A stretch of 64,000 bases of DNA from Vibrio penaeicida (GCF_019977755.1 NZ_AP025144.1:1116001-1180000); one strand, 5' to 3'; numbered from the stretch's first letter, positions 29,581-39,608 are shown. A program made the numbers and translations. Notes: generated by a model not told the origin, from the sequence alone.

Positions 29581-31647
29581 TTACATCACTCGCATGCCAG
29601 GTTTAGCACCTTCATGCGGCTCAAGTAACCATAAATCACTGCCTCCAGGACCCGCTGCGAGAACCATTCCTTCAGACATACCGAATTTCATCTTGCGAGG
29701 TTTTAGGTTTGCAACCATAACCGTGTGCTTACCAACAAGGTCTTCCGGCTTGTAGGCTGACTTGATACCTGAGAATACTTGACGCGTTTCGCCACCAATG
29801 TCGAGTGTCAACTTAAGCAATTTATTTGCTTTTGGCACTTCTTCGCACTCAACGATTTTCGCAATGCGTAAGTCCACTTTAGCGAAATCATCAAATTCGA
29901 TTTCGTCTGCAATAGGGTCTTTGCTCAGCTCAGTTTCTGTTTGCGCTTCTTGAGATTTTTCAGCAACGGCTTTCTCAGCTGCCGCTACTTCTTTAGATGC
30001 TTCAACCATCGCCTCTACTTTCTTAGGATCGATTCGGTTGAATAGTGCTTTGAACTTCGTGATTTCATGGCCCGTTAATGGTTGTGCAATGCCTTCCCAC
30101 GTTAGCTCATCATTTAAGAAGCCTTCAGTGCGATCGGCAAGTGCTGGCATTACCGGCTTTAGGTAAGTCATCAGAACTCGGAACAAGTTAATACCGACGG
30201 AGCAGATATCTTGAAGTTCTTTGTCTTTGCCTTCTTCTTTAGCGACAACCCAAGGTGCCTTTTCATCGACGTATTGGTTGGCTTTATCGGCAAGTGCCGT
30301 CACTTCACGAATTGCACGGCTAAATTCACGTGATTCATACAGCTCTGCGATGCGATCTGCCGCTGATACGAACTCACTATAGAGTTCTGGTTCAGCGAAA
30401 TCATCTGAAAGTTTGCCTTCAAAACGTTTCGTGATAAAGCCAGCGTTACGAGAAGCTAGGTTTACAATCTTGTTCACGACGTCAGCGTTAACACGTTGAG
30501 TGAAATCTTCAAGGTTGAGATCTAAGTCGTCTATGCGGCTGTTTAGCTTCGCAGCGTAGTAGTAGCGCAGGCATTCTGGATCTAAGTGATCAAGGTAAGT
30601 ACTTGCTTTGACAAACGTCCCCTTCGACTTGGACATCTTCGCACCGTTCACTGTAACGTAACCGTGAACGAATACGTTGTTTGGTTTGCGGAATCCAGAT
30701 CCTTCTAGCATTGCTGGCCAGAATAGGCTGTGGAAGTAAACAATGTCTTTGCCGATGAAATGGTAAAGCTCTGCGTTGCTGTCTTTCTTCCAGTATTCGT
30801 CGAAATCCAAATCATCACGCTTGTCACATAGGTTTTTGAACGAACCCATGTAACCGATAGGGGCGTCTAGCCAAACGTAGAAGAATTTATTTTTCTCACC
30901 TGGAATTTCAAAGCCGAAATACGGCGCATCGCGAGAGATATCCCACTGTTGCAAACCGGATTCGAACCATTCCTGCATTTTGTTGGCAGTTTCAGATTGC
31001 AGCGAACCAGAGCGAGTCCACTCTTTTAACATGCTCTCAAATTGAGGCAGGTCGAAGAAGAAGTGCTCAGAGTCTTTCATAATTGGGGTTGACCCCGATA
31101 CAGCAGACTTCGGATCAATAAGCTCTGTTGGGCTGTAGGTTTCACCACAATTGTCGCAGTTATCACCGTATTGGTCATCAGACTTACATTTCGGGCACGT
31201 GCCTTTTACGAAACGGTCTGGTAAGAACATTTCCTTCTCTGGATCAAACAGCTGAGAAATTGTACGGCTGGAAATGAAACCATTTTTCTTGAGCTGCAGG
31301 TAAATGTGAGAAGCCAGCTCGCGGTTCTCTTCAGAATGCGTGCTGTGGTAGTTGTCAAAGCTGATATCAAATCCAGCGAAATCTTTTTGGTGCTCTTCAC
31401 TTACAGCAGCGATCATCTCTTCTGGCGTAATACCCATCTGTTGTGCTTTAAGCATAATTGGCGTGCCGTGAGCATCGTCTGCACAGATGAAATTAACAGT
31501 GTTGCCACGAAGGCGCTGATAACGAACCCAGATATCCGCTTGGATATGCTCAAGCATATGTCCAAGGTGGATAGAACCGTTTGCATACGGTAGGGCACAA
31601 GTTACCAGTATTTTCCTTGTAGTAAGGTTTTTTGGATCGGTTGCCAT
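29581..31647 (-). CDS. metG: Methionyl-tRNA synthetase
   Basis: Class I synthetase of 688 aa that charges tRNA-Met. The HIGH-type motif is HLGHML near residue 24, and the KMSKS loop is [10 protein letters not shown]. Four zinc-binding cysteines lie in [17 protein letters not shown]. The C-terminal third holds the tRNA-binding EMAP/Arc1p-like domain ([19 protein letters not shown]). It is divergent from mrp, a conserved arrangement in enterobacteria and vibrios. Confidence 0.98.
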   Translation of the reverse strand: MATDPKNLTTRKILVTCALPYANGSIHLGHMLEHIQADIWVRYQRLRGNTVNFICADDAHGTPIMLKAQQMGITPEEMIAAVSEEHQKDFAGFDISFDNYHSTHSEENRELASHIYLQLKKNGFISSRTISQLFDPEKEMFLPDRFVKGTCPKCKSDDQYGDNCDNCGETYSPTELIDPKSAVSGSTPIMKDSEHFFFDLPQFESMLKEWTRSGSLQSETANKMQEWFESGLQQWDISRDAPYFGFEIPGEKNKFFYVWLDAPIGYMGSFKNLCDKRDDLDFDEYWKKDSNAELYHFIGKDIVYFHSLFWPAMLEGSGFRKPNNVFVHGYVTVNGAKMSKSKGTFVKASTYLDHLDPECLRYYYAAKLNSRIDDLDLNLEDFTQRVNADVVNKIVNLASRNAGFITKRFEGKLSDDFAEPELYSEFVSAADRIAELYESREFSRAIREVTALADKANQYVDEKAPWVVAKEEGKDKELQDICSVGINLFRVLMTYLKPVMPALADRTEGFLNDELTWEGIAQPLTGHEITKFKALFNRIDPKKVEAMVEASKEVAAAEKAVAEKSQEAQTETELSKDPIADEIEFDDFAKVDLRIAKIVECEEVPKANKLLKLTLDIGGETRQVFSGIKSAYKPEDLVGKHTVMVANLKPRKMKFGMSEGMVLAAGPGGSDLWLLEPHEGAKPGMRVM

Positions 31648-31807
31648 ACTTGTTATTCGCTTTAGATAGGTATTAATGTGATAGCCGCTAATAGTACCTT
31701 AAGCAGCAGCTTACTCCAACCCGCAGACTAGGCGTATATCCTAGTTTTTTCAGGGTTCTTTGCGAAAGAATGAAGTGTTAGGATGGACAAAAATAATTGG
31801 AGGTAAT

Positions 31808-32881
31808 ATGGAACAATTTCAATCAAAAGAAGCCCTGTGCCAGTGGCTAGGACAATACCGACATCCAATGCTGATCGATGGATGGAGCCAGACTCCTGGA
31901 ATTGTGTCTGTTTTGGCGAGTGGTGTGATTAAGATTGAGATTCCATTTATCAATAAAGCGCTGCAGCAAAGCCTGAAAAATTGGATTGAAGATCAAATTA
32001 AATCCAGTTCTATACCTGCTTTTGAATACAACATCGTAGGTAACGTAAAAGCGATGCAAACCACCGTGTTAGCGGAAGTAAAAGGTGTTAAGAATATCAT
32101 CGCAGTTACGTCTGCTAAAGGAGGCGTAGGTAAGTCAACGACAGCCGTGAACTTGGCGATGGCGCTCAGTGTTTCTGGCGCGAAGGTTGGAATGTTGGAT
32201 GCGGATATCTATGGTCCTTCCGTTCCTATTATGCTGGGCACTCAAGGGAAAAAGCCGGATGTCCGAGACAATAAATGGATGCAGCCCGTGCAGGCTCATG
32301 GGGTTTATACCAACTCAATTGGCTATCTTGTCGATGAGGCCGATGCCGCCATTTGGCGTGGTCCCATGGCTTCTAAAGCGTTAGCCCAACTGCTTAACGA
32401 AACAGAATGGCCGGATTTGGATTATCTTGTTATCGATATGCCACCAGGAACAGGTGATATTCAGCTTACGTTGTCGCAACAGATTCCAGTGACAGGTTCT
32501 TTGATAGTGACAACTCCGCAAGATCTTGCGTTAGCCGATGCACGAAAAGGGGCGGCTATGTTTGAAAAGGTCGATGTACCTGTATTAGGCATGGTTGAAA
32601 ATATGAGTTACCACATATGCAGCCATTGTGGTGAGAAAGAACATATATTTGGTGATGGTGGCGCAAGCCAAATGGCTCAAGAGTTTGGTTTGGCGCTACT
32701 GGCACAAATTCCACTGCATATTTCCGTTAGAGAAGATCTTGACAATGGTGCGCCGACTGTTGTATCTCGCCCTGAATCACCTCATTCCGATATTTATCGC
32801 TTGCTAGCTGAAACCGTTGTAAGCCGTTTGTATTGGCAAGGTAAAGCCAAGCCAGATGCAATAAGTTTTGTGGCAGTGTAA
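31808..32881 (+). CDS. mrp: Mrp/ApbC iron-sulfur cluster carrier
   Basis: 357-aa P-loop ATPase that carries and inserts Fe-S clusters. An N-terminal MIP18-like region (about 1-90) precedes the deviant Walker A SAKGGVGKST, the DADIYGPSVP motif and the cluster-binding CxxC in HICSHCGEK. ATG at 31808 is preferred over an upstream codon because TTGGAGGT lies just before it. The downstream neighbour here is the polysaccharide lyase; in other vibrios I recall udk following mrp. Confidence 0.94.
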   Translation: MEQFQSKEALCQWLGQYRHPMLIDGWSQTPGIVSVLASGVIKIEIPFINKALQQSLKNWIEDQIKSSSIPAFEYNIVGNVKAMQTTVLAEVKGVKNIIAVTSAKGGVGKSTTAVNLAMALSVSGAKVGMLDADIYGPSVPIMLGTQGKKPDVRDNKWMQPVQAHGVYTNSIGYLVDEADAAIWRGPMASKALAQLLNETEWPDLDYLVIDMPPGTGDIQLTLSQQIPVTGSLIVTTPQDLALADARKGAAMFEKVDVPVLGMVENMSYHICSHCGEKEHIFGDGGASQMAQEFGLALLAQIPLHISVREDLDNGAPTVVSRPESPHSDIYRLLAETVVSRLYWQGKAKPDAISFVAV

Positions 32882-32945
32882 CTACAACGGGTAATGTCGC
32901 TTTTTACATTTTCAAACCTCATTTAGCCTAAACTTTGATAGAAAT

Positions 32946-32977
32946 ACCCCCAATCAGAAGATGGTTCGGGGGCATTA
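32946..32977 (-). terminator. Possible terminator of the polysaccharide lyase gene
   Basis: CCCCC and GGGGG arms separated by about 16 nt, with TATTT beyond on the minus strand, between the convergent mrp and lyase genes. Confidence 0.45.
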
Positions 32978-32992
32978 TTTGGTTGTTTGAGG

Positions 32993-35900
32993 TTAGTAGC
33001 TTGAGATGATTAACCTTGGTGGTTCAAAAGCGCTATCTTTACTGTAGAACGTCGCATATTTGTTGCCACCTTGTTCTAGACTGTACAGCCTCAATGAGAT
33101 TTGTTCTTTGCCTTGTTCAAGAGCAGCTATAACTAAATCAGTAATATTGATCGAAACAACTTGATCTTGGGTGGTTAGATTTGACGCAATCGGATTAGAT
33201 GTCCCTCTGTTCAAATTTTTATAAGTCACATCACCTTCACTCCAACTTGAGTCGATTTCCGCTACCCGAAGTGTCATGGCTTGACCAATATTTTTCACTT
33301 GAAGAGACAATTCTGCCAGATTTAAAGCGGAAGAATTCAAGTGGCTGATAGGAAACTTCAACACACTCTCACGAGTGTAACTCGATGAATTAGGGTCAAG
33401 TTTTACTATTAGGCGTGCATCCTGACCAAAATTAGTGTTGGCTGAACTCCCTCCCTGAATGTAAGCATCTTCAACAACGTTAACTTGTTCAACGATAGGG
33501 TCATAATCAATGTTAATGACAGGTCCTGTTTCTGTGCTTTCCTTACTGTTAAAAGTAATCCAATTACTTTGACCGCTGTTTGCTACTAGCAATTTAATGC
33601 TGATGGTTGCTCGTCCTTGAGATGAAGCGTCGCGAAGCACTTGAGAAATGTCCCATCTGAATACTCCGTTATTGTTCGTTTCTGCGGCAATCTGATCACC
33701 TGAATTTGGTGCTGAATTAGCCGTCACTGATGACTCTTCCCACGCTTGGTCATCTACTTTGTATGCGACAACAGGTTGCGAGCTTCCAGAATTGAACACA
33801 GAAAGTTCAAGTGTCGCGGTATTCAAAGCAGAGATATTAACTTGATCTATCGGGAACTTAAGAAGTACGTGGCGACGATAAGATGAATTCGAATCCGCTT
33901 TAACAGACAGTTTGTTTGAAGAGCCGTAGTTATCATTTGAATAGCTGCCGAAACGAACAAAAGTATCATCTGAAGCATCTATAACTAAGTCTGGTTGTAC
34001 TGCTATATCCCCCATGTTCAAAGTAACCGATGATACATTTGTTTGTTGGTAGTTTGGTGCCAACACTTGTTCAGATGCGCCTCCATACGAGTTAAAAAGG
34101 CTAACTGAAGCGGATCCATATGTTTGATTGGGGTCAGCAAAGTACAACGTAGGCTGAGCAGAACTGGCGTTGGTTACGATATACATGCCAGGCTTATCAG
34201 AAACCAAGGTAAAATCACCATTACTCCATTGCCCGGCTTCTCTTAGGACTAGCTGTAACACGTCGTCTCGCTGATCATACGCGACAAGCGTGTCTCCTTC
34301 CTGGTAAGTTGCGAACCGATCACGGGGATTCAGCGTGGATACCGACGCAGCTGTTTGCGCAGGGTAAATGGCGTAACTGAAAGTTTGATTAGTTGGGCGA
34401 TTACCATGATCTATCCAACTGGTAAACACGGTTCCCGTGATGTCGCGATCACTTTGTGATGCATTCACTCTGGTCCATTGACCAGTACGTTCTTCCACAT
34501 TGACGTGATACATGCTGTTGTCTAGAGGCAAGTAAGCGATGCCATTATGGAGCAGGTATGACAGCTGATCACCTGAGTAACTTTGTGTACCGCTAGTCAT
34601 CGTATTGGAGTCGCCATTAGTCAGTCCAATAGTCACCCCACTGCGATACCAGTTTTGATCAAGCGAAGTGGTTACCTGACCATCTTCAACGGAGGTAACG
34701 TCTGATGACATGGCAACGATAGCATCGCTAAATACAAAGTTTGCTTTCTTTACTGTCACACCAAATTTGTTCTGGCTATGAACCATAATGGCGTTGTTAG
34801 CCGCTGACATTACTCCGGAAAAAGCAATCCCTCGGCTATTCCAGCCCTGATTCATAGATTGACCTTGTCGACCAGTGACGCCAGGTATTTTCAGCCAGTC
34901 CCAAAGTGGGAAAATATTGTAGTATTCATCGCCAGATATTCGGATCGAGTGAGAACCCATAGAGATCAGAGATCCCAGTAGGTTTTCACCATTTCCCTGT
35001 TCAATAGCCATTGTTCTTGTTGAGTGAGTTAAAGAGGAGTATTGATATGACTGCTCATTTTTTAATAGGTAGTCACCATTCCAGTACCCTTTGACCCCTC
35101 GATAAGGCATTTGATCTGAAGAGGTTTGCCCGCTTGTTACCTGGTTCACCAGTTGGAAATGTGCTGCCCTGTCGGGGTTCAACCTCGCTAGCGTTTCTGT
35201 TGAAAATCCTCTACCTAGATTATTTTCACGCGAAACACCACCACGTCCACCTGTTAAGTAATCATGGTATCGACCCCGAAATGTAGGGTACATCCCCTGA
35301 TCCATAAAACTTTCTAACGCGTTTTGGCTGGTTGAACTCATTGAATAGTAGTCACGTGTGTACGATTCAACCTGTAAGGTTCGCATAACCAGTACCCAAC
35401 CATATGAATTAGTGTTGAGCATCGGTCCGTGAGCAAAAAAGCTCTTGTCTGCATTGATTCCTATGTCCGAGCGACCGATTTCATTCAATGCCTGATTGCT
35501 GTAGTAGCTTAGTCTCTCTGAGTTTTCTCGAACCACTCCGCTATACATATTTGCTATAGCTATGTCTATTGCATTTGCTCCGCGTCCGTAACTCCAGTGA
35601 CTTCTGGCATTCAGATATTTTGCGTTAACCAAAGCCTGATAAGCGGAGGGAGTGACAGGTATATTGTTAGCTTTAACGTATACCAGAAGTTCGCCTACTG
35701 GGTGGGGTATACCAATATAATTGAACCACCAGTTTTGGTGGCTATATTGTGCGTCGGCGAATTGCTGCATTCCTGCAGATATGACCGAAAGAAGCGCCGG
35801 CTCTGAATTTTGATTGCATTGAGTGTTGGTGTAACACTGTGCCAGTGCTAAAAGCCGATCCAGATGCTCAAGAACGGGCAGTGCTGCTCTGGTTGAAGAT

Positions 35901-36178
35901 ACGTAGTCAATATCTGACCATTGCCCCGTTGCGGGATCAAATAGTCCTCCTTCTGATACAGGGATCAACCAGGATCCTACATCGCTGGTTGGTTCATTAT
36001 TCTCATCGATATAGGCAGCCATCTTCTGAGCAACCCCATTGAGAATTTCGGCTTCATTTGTACTAGGCGCACTTACCTCGGCCAGGGCATCTGTTGTCAT
36101 TGCTACTACTGTTGGAATAGCTGCAAGCCCTAAAAAAATAGCGAGCGTGCTTTTTTTCAATACACATAGTGTTTTCAT
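32993..36178 (-). CDS. Secreted family-8 polysaccharide lyase with two DNRLRE/CBM96-like modules
   Basis: 1061-aa secreted enzyme of the hyaluronate/chondroitin/xanthan lyase family (PL8), cleaving uronic-acid glycans by beta-elimination. Layout: signal peptide (1-32, ending ALA), alpha-barrel domain (about 40-370), beta-sandwich domains to about 730, then two tandem DNRLRE (CBM96-like) modules at roughly 735-895 and 900-1061. Catalytic residues can be placed: Asn202 in GANAID, and His250 and Tyr259 with the nine-residue spacing of known PL8 enzymes; arginines follow in GGRGGVSRENN. NWWFNYIGIP is the substrate-cleft aromatic patch. The start at 36178 has AAGGTG eight bases upstream. Divergent from the MurQ/PTS operon. 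The exact substrate cannot be fixed from sequence. Confidence 0.9.
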   Translation of the reverse strand: MKTLCVLKKSTLAIFLGLAAIPTVVAMTTDALAEVSAPSTNEAEILNGVAQKMAAYIDENNEPTSDVGSWLIPVSEGGLFDPATGQWSDIDYVSSTRAALPVLEHLDRLLALAQCYTNTQCNQNSEPALLSVISAGMQQFADAQYSHQNWWFNYIGIPHPVGELLVYVKANNIPVTPSAYQALVNAKYLNARSHWSYGRGANAIDIAIANMYSGVVRENSERLSYYSNQALNEIGRSDIGINADKSFFAHGPMLNTNSYGWVLVMRTLQVESYTRDYYSMSSTSQNALESFMDQGMYPTFRGRYHDYLTGGRGGVSRENNLGRGFSTETLARLNPDRAAHFQLVNQVTSGQTSSDQMPYRGVKGYWNGDYLLKNEQSYQYSSLTHSTRTMAIEQGNGENLLGSLISMGSHSIRISGDEYYNIFPLWDWLKIPGVTGRQGQSMNQGWNSRGIAFSGVMSAANNAIMVHSQNKFGVTVKKANFVFSDAIVAMSSDVTSVEDGQVTTSLDQNWYRSGVTIGLTNGDSNTMTSGTQSYSGDQLSYLLHNGIAYLPLDNSMYHVNVEERTGQWTRVNASQSDRDITGTVFTSWIDHGNRPTNQTFSYAIYPAQTAASVSTLNPRDRFATYQEGDTLVAYDQRDDVLQLVLREAGQWSNGDFTLVSDKPGMYIVTNASSAQPTLYFADPNQTYGSASVSLFNSYGGASEQVLAPNYQQTNVSSVTLNMGDIAVQPDLVIDASDDTFVRFGSYSNDNYGSSNKLSVKADSNSSYRRHVLLKFPIDQVNISALNTATLELSVFNSGSSQPVVAYKVDDQAWEESSVTANSAPNSGDQIAAETNNNGVFRWDISQVLRDASSQGRATISIKLLVANSGQSNWITFNSKESTETGPVINIDYDPIVEQVNVVEDAYIQGGSSANTNFGQDARLIVKLDPNSSSYTRESVLKFPISHLNSSALNLAELSLQVKNIGQAMTLRVAEIDSSWSEGDVTYKNLNRGTSNPIASNLTTQDQVVSINITDLVIAALEQGKEQISLRLYSLEQGGNKYATFYSKDSAFEPPRLIISSY

Positions 36179-36187
36179 GTTTTTCAC

Positions 36188-36487
36188 CTTGTCCCTCTGC
36201 TACGGGATAAAATGATTGGACTTTAATTCCCGAACACCACCCTAAGTGCCCCCTACCTGTCGTTTACGAGAATCCGCATTGTGACTACCCAACCCTGTAA
36301 CGGGTATAAGCAGCTACATTTGCCATTATGTATCATCATTACATAATTAGAAGATATAAATGTACCTTTATGACATAAGTCACATTTATATTAATAAAAA
36401 TCTCAATGTTCTTTTGTTACATGTATTTTGAGTGTAAATATACTTTCATTACATTGAAGGGTTTGTTTTTAAGTAAGGAAAATCTCT
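36188..36487. promoter_or_regulatory. Divergent lyase-PTS promoter region with dyads and CRP-like site
   Basis: This 300-bp region separates the lyase gene from the MurQ/PTS operon. It holds two dyads, ATTATGTA-N7-TACATAAT (36325-36347) and TATAAATGT-N18-ACATTTATA (36355-36390), a CRP-like core inside the second one, and a possible -10 TATACT at 36439-36444. The TTACAT hexamer recurs at about 36340, 36418 and 36450. The dyads are candidates for the RpiR-type regulator encoded at the end of the operon. Confidence 0.6.
36366..36387 (+). promoter_or_regulatory. CRP-like binding site
   Basis: TATGA-CATAAG-TCACA (36369-36384) followed by TTT differs from the TGTGA-N6-TCACA consensus by one core base. 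It is centred 111 bp before the MurQ-type gene and about 75 bp before its likely transcription start. It would place the locus under catabolite control. Confidence 0.6.
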
Positions 36488-37411
36488 ATGCGAGATAGCA
36501 ATATCGACGCGCTGATAGAAAGAGAAATTAATTCACTCACCGTTGATCTTTCTAAAAGAAGCACAATGGAAGTTCTCAAAACTATTAACGCCTACGACAA
36601 AACGGTTGCTGAGTCTATTGAGCAACATCTGCCATCTGTCGAAAAAGCCGTTGACGCAATTTATATGCAGCTACTCAATGGTGGCCGAATTTTTTATGTC
36701 GGTGCCGGTACGAGTGGTCGTCTGGCCGTTCTGGATAGTGCCGAATGTCCCCCTACCTTTGGCACTAATCCAGAACTGGTTCAGTCGATCATAGCTGGTG
36801 GGTTAGACGCAATGTTGGCAGCGGTAGAAGATGTTGAAGATGATGAAGGGATGTCAATAAAAAACCTGAAAGAGCGCAATCTCGAATCGAAAGATGTCGT
36901 GATTGGAATTTCCGCGAGCGGGAGAACGCCTTTTAGCTTGTCTGCACTGGAGTACGCCAACCAGTTGGGGTGTTTGACCATTGCTATATGTACACGTGGC
37001 CCCAGCCCGATGGAGAAAGAAGCGCATATAGCCATTGCTCCAGACGTGGGAGCGGAAGTGTTGAATGGCTCGTCTCGCATGAAGAGTGGTACTGCGCAAA
37101 AAATGCTGTTGGGGATGATCAGTACTACCGTAATGATTCGTCTTGGCAAGGTGTATAACAACCAAATGATCGATCTCGTCGCCAACAATGAAAAGCTGAT
37201 TTATCGGGCAGAAAACATTGTAGCTTCGACTTGCCACATTCCTTTAGCCGATGCTAAAGCCTTTTTAGAAAAAGCAGAATATCGCCCACGTGCTGCGGCG
37301 CTAATGTGTTTGGGAAATATTTCATATCAGCAGGCACTGACCTGTATCCAGAACGAGTTTCAGACATTAGAAGAACAACTGCTGATTGCCAAGCAAAATT
37401 ATGACCAATAA
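36488..37411 (+). CDS. MurQ-type sugar-phosphate etherase (SIS domain)
   Basis: 307-aa SIS-fold enzyme highly similar to N-acetylmuramic acid 6-phosphate etherase MurQ, which removes D-lactate from the 3-O position of GlcNAc-6-P by elimination. The sugar-phosphate loop GAGTSGRLAVLDSAECPPTFG is intact. Both catalytic glutamates align with E. coli Glu83 and Glu114 (here Glu86 and Glu117), and GSSRMKSGTAQK is kept. It lies first in an operon with a mannose-family PTS, not the glucose-family MurP of MurNAc uptake. With a PL8 lyase next door, the natural substrate may be a 3-O-uronyl-HexNAc-6-P rather than MurNAc-6-P. That reassignment is inference, so no symbol is given. Confidence 0.9.
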   Translation: MRDSNIDALIEREINSLTVDLSKRSTMEVLKTINAYDKTVAESIEQHLPSVEKAVDAIYMQLLNGGRIFYVGAGTSGRLAVLDSAECPPTFGTNPELVQSIIAGGLDAMLAAVEDVEDDEGMSIKNLKERNLESKDVVIGISASGRTPFSLSALEYANQLGCLTIAICTRGPSPMEKEAHIAIAPDVGAEVLNGSSRMKSGTAQKMLLGMISTTVMIRLGKVYNNQMIDLVANNEKLIYRAENIVASTCHIPLADAKAFLEKAEYRPRAAALMCLGNISYQQALTCIQNEFQTLEEQLLIAKQNYDQ

Positions 37412-37445
37412 TTAAGAAACAGAAACAAGGAAGAGAGAACATCTA

Positions 37446-37928
37446 ATGGGTATCAACTTAACGCGAGTCGACAATCGATTGCTGCACGGTCAGGTCGCCG
37501 TAGCCTGGAGCCACCATGCCAAAGCTAACCTAATCGTCATTGCAAACGATGACGTGGCCGAAGACGCTGTCCAACAAAACCTGATGACGATGTCTGCGGG
37601 AAACATGGGGGTACGCTTTTTTTCAATACAAAAAACAATCGATGTAATCCATAAAGCTTCCCCGGAACAGCACATCATTCTGGTTGTGAGGACACCTCAG
37701 GATGTGGTTCGTCTAGTCGAGGGAGGTTTGCCTCTCGACGATATCAACATCGGCAATATGCATTATTCAGAAGGTAAAAAACAAATTCATGTCACCGTTT
37801 CTGTGGATAACGATGATATGACGGCTTTCAAACGGCTGAAAGAGCTAGGTGTACATTTTGCCGTCCAACGAATGCCCCATGAGGAAAAGTTGGACATATT
37901 TGAACTTTACGAAGCATATAAGGGATAA
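37446..37928 (+). CDS. PTS mannose-family EIIB component
   Basis: 160-aa cytoplasmic phosphocarrier that passes phosphate from EIIA to the incoming sugar. The active-site histidine is His14 in VDNRLLHGQV, the signature of mannose/fructose/sorbose-type IIB proteins. An AAGGAAGAG site precedes the ATG. It follows the MurQ-type gene by 34 nt and precedes EIIC by 2 nt. IIB proteins of this class also serve GalNAc/GlcN and, in streptococci, glycosaminoglycan disaccharides. Confidence 0.92.
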   Translation: MGINLTRVDNRLLHGQVAVAWSHHAKANLIVIANDDVAEDAVQQNLMTMSAGNMGVRFFSIQKTIDVIHKASPEQHIILVVRTPQDVVRLVEGGLPLDDINIGNMHYSEGKKQIHVTVSVDNDDMTAFKRLKELGVHFAVQRMPHEEKLDIFELYEAYKG

Positions 37929-37930
37929 AT

Positions 37931-38704
37931 ATGTTTGAAATCATATTAATAGGATTATGGGCGGCCTTTGCTGGCGTCGATTTCTATAGTGGACAATTCT
38001 ATTTTGGTCGCCCAATTGTCACGGGACCAGTGGTCGGTCTAATTTTAGGAGATTACCAGACTGGGCTTGCTGTAGGTGCTGCGTTAGAGCTCGCATGGTT
38101 AGGGCTCGTGCCTATCGCTGGTGCCCAGCCACCTAACGTGACAATTGGTGCGATAGTTGGAACTGCTTTTGCGGTAAAAGGAAGCTTTGCACCAGAGGTT
38201 GTCGTAGGGATCGCACTGCCTTTCGCCATCTTAATGCAGCAATTGATCGTACTTCAATTTACGGTGTTTTCAGGTTTGATGCACAAAGCGGATGGTTTGG
38301 CCTCACAAGGTGATGATAAAGGGATAGCCCGTATAAACCATTTGGGAATGCTTTCTTTGGGTACCCTTTATTTCGTAACCGCTGTGCTTCCAGTTTATTT
38401 TGGTGAAGAAGTGGCTAACGCCATCATCTCTTATGTTCCAGAAGGGATCATCGCTGGTCTTAAAATTGCCGGCGGTCTGATGCCTGCTCTCGGGTTCGCA
38501 ATGCTGCTGAAGATTATGTTTAAGAAAGCGTTTATTCCATACTTTGTCGCTGGCTTTGCTGCAATGACCTACCTAAACCTTCCTGTGTTAGCTATTGCTA
38601 TCTTTGCAACTTGTATTGCCGTTATTGATTACATGACGCGCCAGAGAATAGAAGAGAGTAAACCAGCTGTTGTACACGACCAAAATCAAGGCGGAGGTAT
38701 TTAA
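37931..38704 (+). CDS. PTS mannose-family EIIC component
   Basis: 257-aa integral membrane subunit of the sugar channel, with about seven hydrophobic segments and the conserved FDFYSGQFYFGRPIV-like start (here AGVDFYSGQFYFGRPIV) and GLVPIAGAQPPN loop of AgaC/ManY-type proteins. It is tightly coupled to EIIB (2-nt gap) and EIID (1-nt gap), so the channel is made as a unit. Confidence 0.92.
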   Translation: MFEIILIGLWAAFAGVDFYSGQFYFGRPIVTGPVVGLILGDYQTGLAVGAALELAWLGLVPIAGAQPPNVTIGAIVGTAFAVKGSFAPEVVVGIALPFAILMQQLIVLQFTVFSGLMHKADGLASQGDDKGIARINHLGMLSLGTLYFVTAVLPVYFGEEVANAIISYVPEGIIAGLKIAGGLMPALGFAMLLKIMFKKAFIPYFVAGFAAMTYLNLPVLAIAIFATCIAVIDYMTRQRIEESKPAVVHDQNQGGGI

Positions 38705-38705
38705 A

Positions 38706-39542
38706 ATGACTGACCAAGTTTCTCAAAACGCGCAAGCATCAGCTGAAGATGTAGCGAATACAGATGTATTGCCAAAGAAAGTGGTAAGGCAAATATTATG
38801 GCGCCAGTTGTTTCTTCAGGCATCATTCAATTATGAACGAATGCAGGCATGTGGGTTTCTTTGGGCTATTTCGCCTGGCTTAAAACATATCCACAAACAA
38901 AAAGAACGCTTGGGCGAATCTATGCGCGCGCATATGGATTTTTTCAATTCCCATACCTATCTCGTTACCTTCATTTTAGGTTTGGTGTTGGCAATGGAGC
39001 AAAGCAAGCAAAAAGTAGAAACCATACGCGCTTTTAAAGTAGCGGCCATGGGACCGATTGCTGGTGTAGGCGACGCCATGTTTAACCTGACGTTGAAACC
39101 CATTAGTGCGGCTATTGCGGCATCACTGGCGTTAGATAATGTGTACTTGGCTCCAATATTTTTCTTATTGCTGCTAAATGTGACGCGTCTGAGTATTCAA
39201 ATTCCGCTGTTTAATTACGGGTACAAATCAGGCCTTAAAGCACTGGATAAGATTAAAGATCATACCGTTGCAATGGCACGCTCCGCAACCATCGTAGGTA
39301 TCATGGTAATTGGCGCAATGTCTGCGCAATTCGTAAAACTAAAAACCACAGCGTCAATAGGGTATGCAGAGACAACATTCAGCATCCAAACCGATTTATT
39401 GGATAAGATCGTTCCAAATATCCTTCCTGTACTGTTTGTACTACTGACGTATCGACTACTCATGAAAGGGCTTTCGCCAACGAAGATTATTTTCTTAATG
39501 ATTTTGTTCGGTATTGGTGGCCACTACATCGGAGTTTTATAA
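38706..39542 (+). CDS. PTS mannose-family EIID component
   Basis: 278-aa membrane subunit completing the mannose-type channel with EIIC. Typical features are QASFNYERMQACGFLWAI near the N-terminus, HMDFFNSHTYLVTFILG, a GPIAGVGDAMF loop and C-terminal membrane helices. ATG at 38706, one base after the EIIC stop and preceded by GGCGGAGG, is chosen over an upstream ATG inside EIIC. Confidence 0.92.
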   Translation: MTDQVSQNAQASAEDVANTDVLPKKVVRQILWRQLFLQASFNYERMQACGFLWAISPGLKHIHKQKERLGESMRAHMDFFNSHTYLVTFILGLVLAMEQSKQKVETIRAFKVAAMGPIAGVGDAMFNLTLKPISAAIAASLALDNVYLAPIFFLLLLNVTRLSIQIPLFNYGYKSGLKALDKIKDHTVAMARSATIVGIMVIGAMSAQFVKLKTTASIGYAETTFSIQTDLLDKIVPNILPVLFVLLTYRLLMKGLSPTKIIFLMILFGIGGHYIGVL

Positions 39543-39560
39543 CCAATATCAATCAACCTG

Positions 39561-39585
39561 TGCGGGATACCACCCGCATTTGTTA
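39561..39585 (+). terminator. Stem-loop between EIID and EIIA
   Basis: TGCGGG and CCCGCA pair around ATACCA, followed by TTTGTTATT, in the 66-nt gap. It may be a weak attenuator or an RNA processing signal that lowers EIIA relative to the channel. Confidence 0.4.
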
Positions 39586-39608
39586 TTCGAATTTTATAAG
39601 GGCAACAA

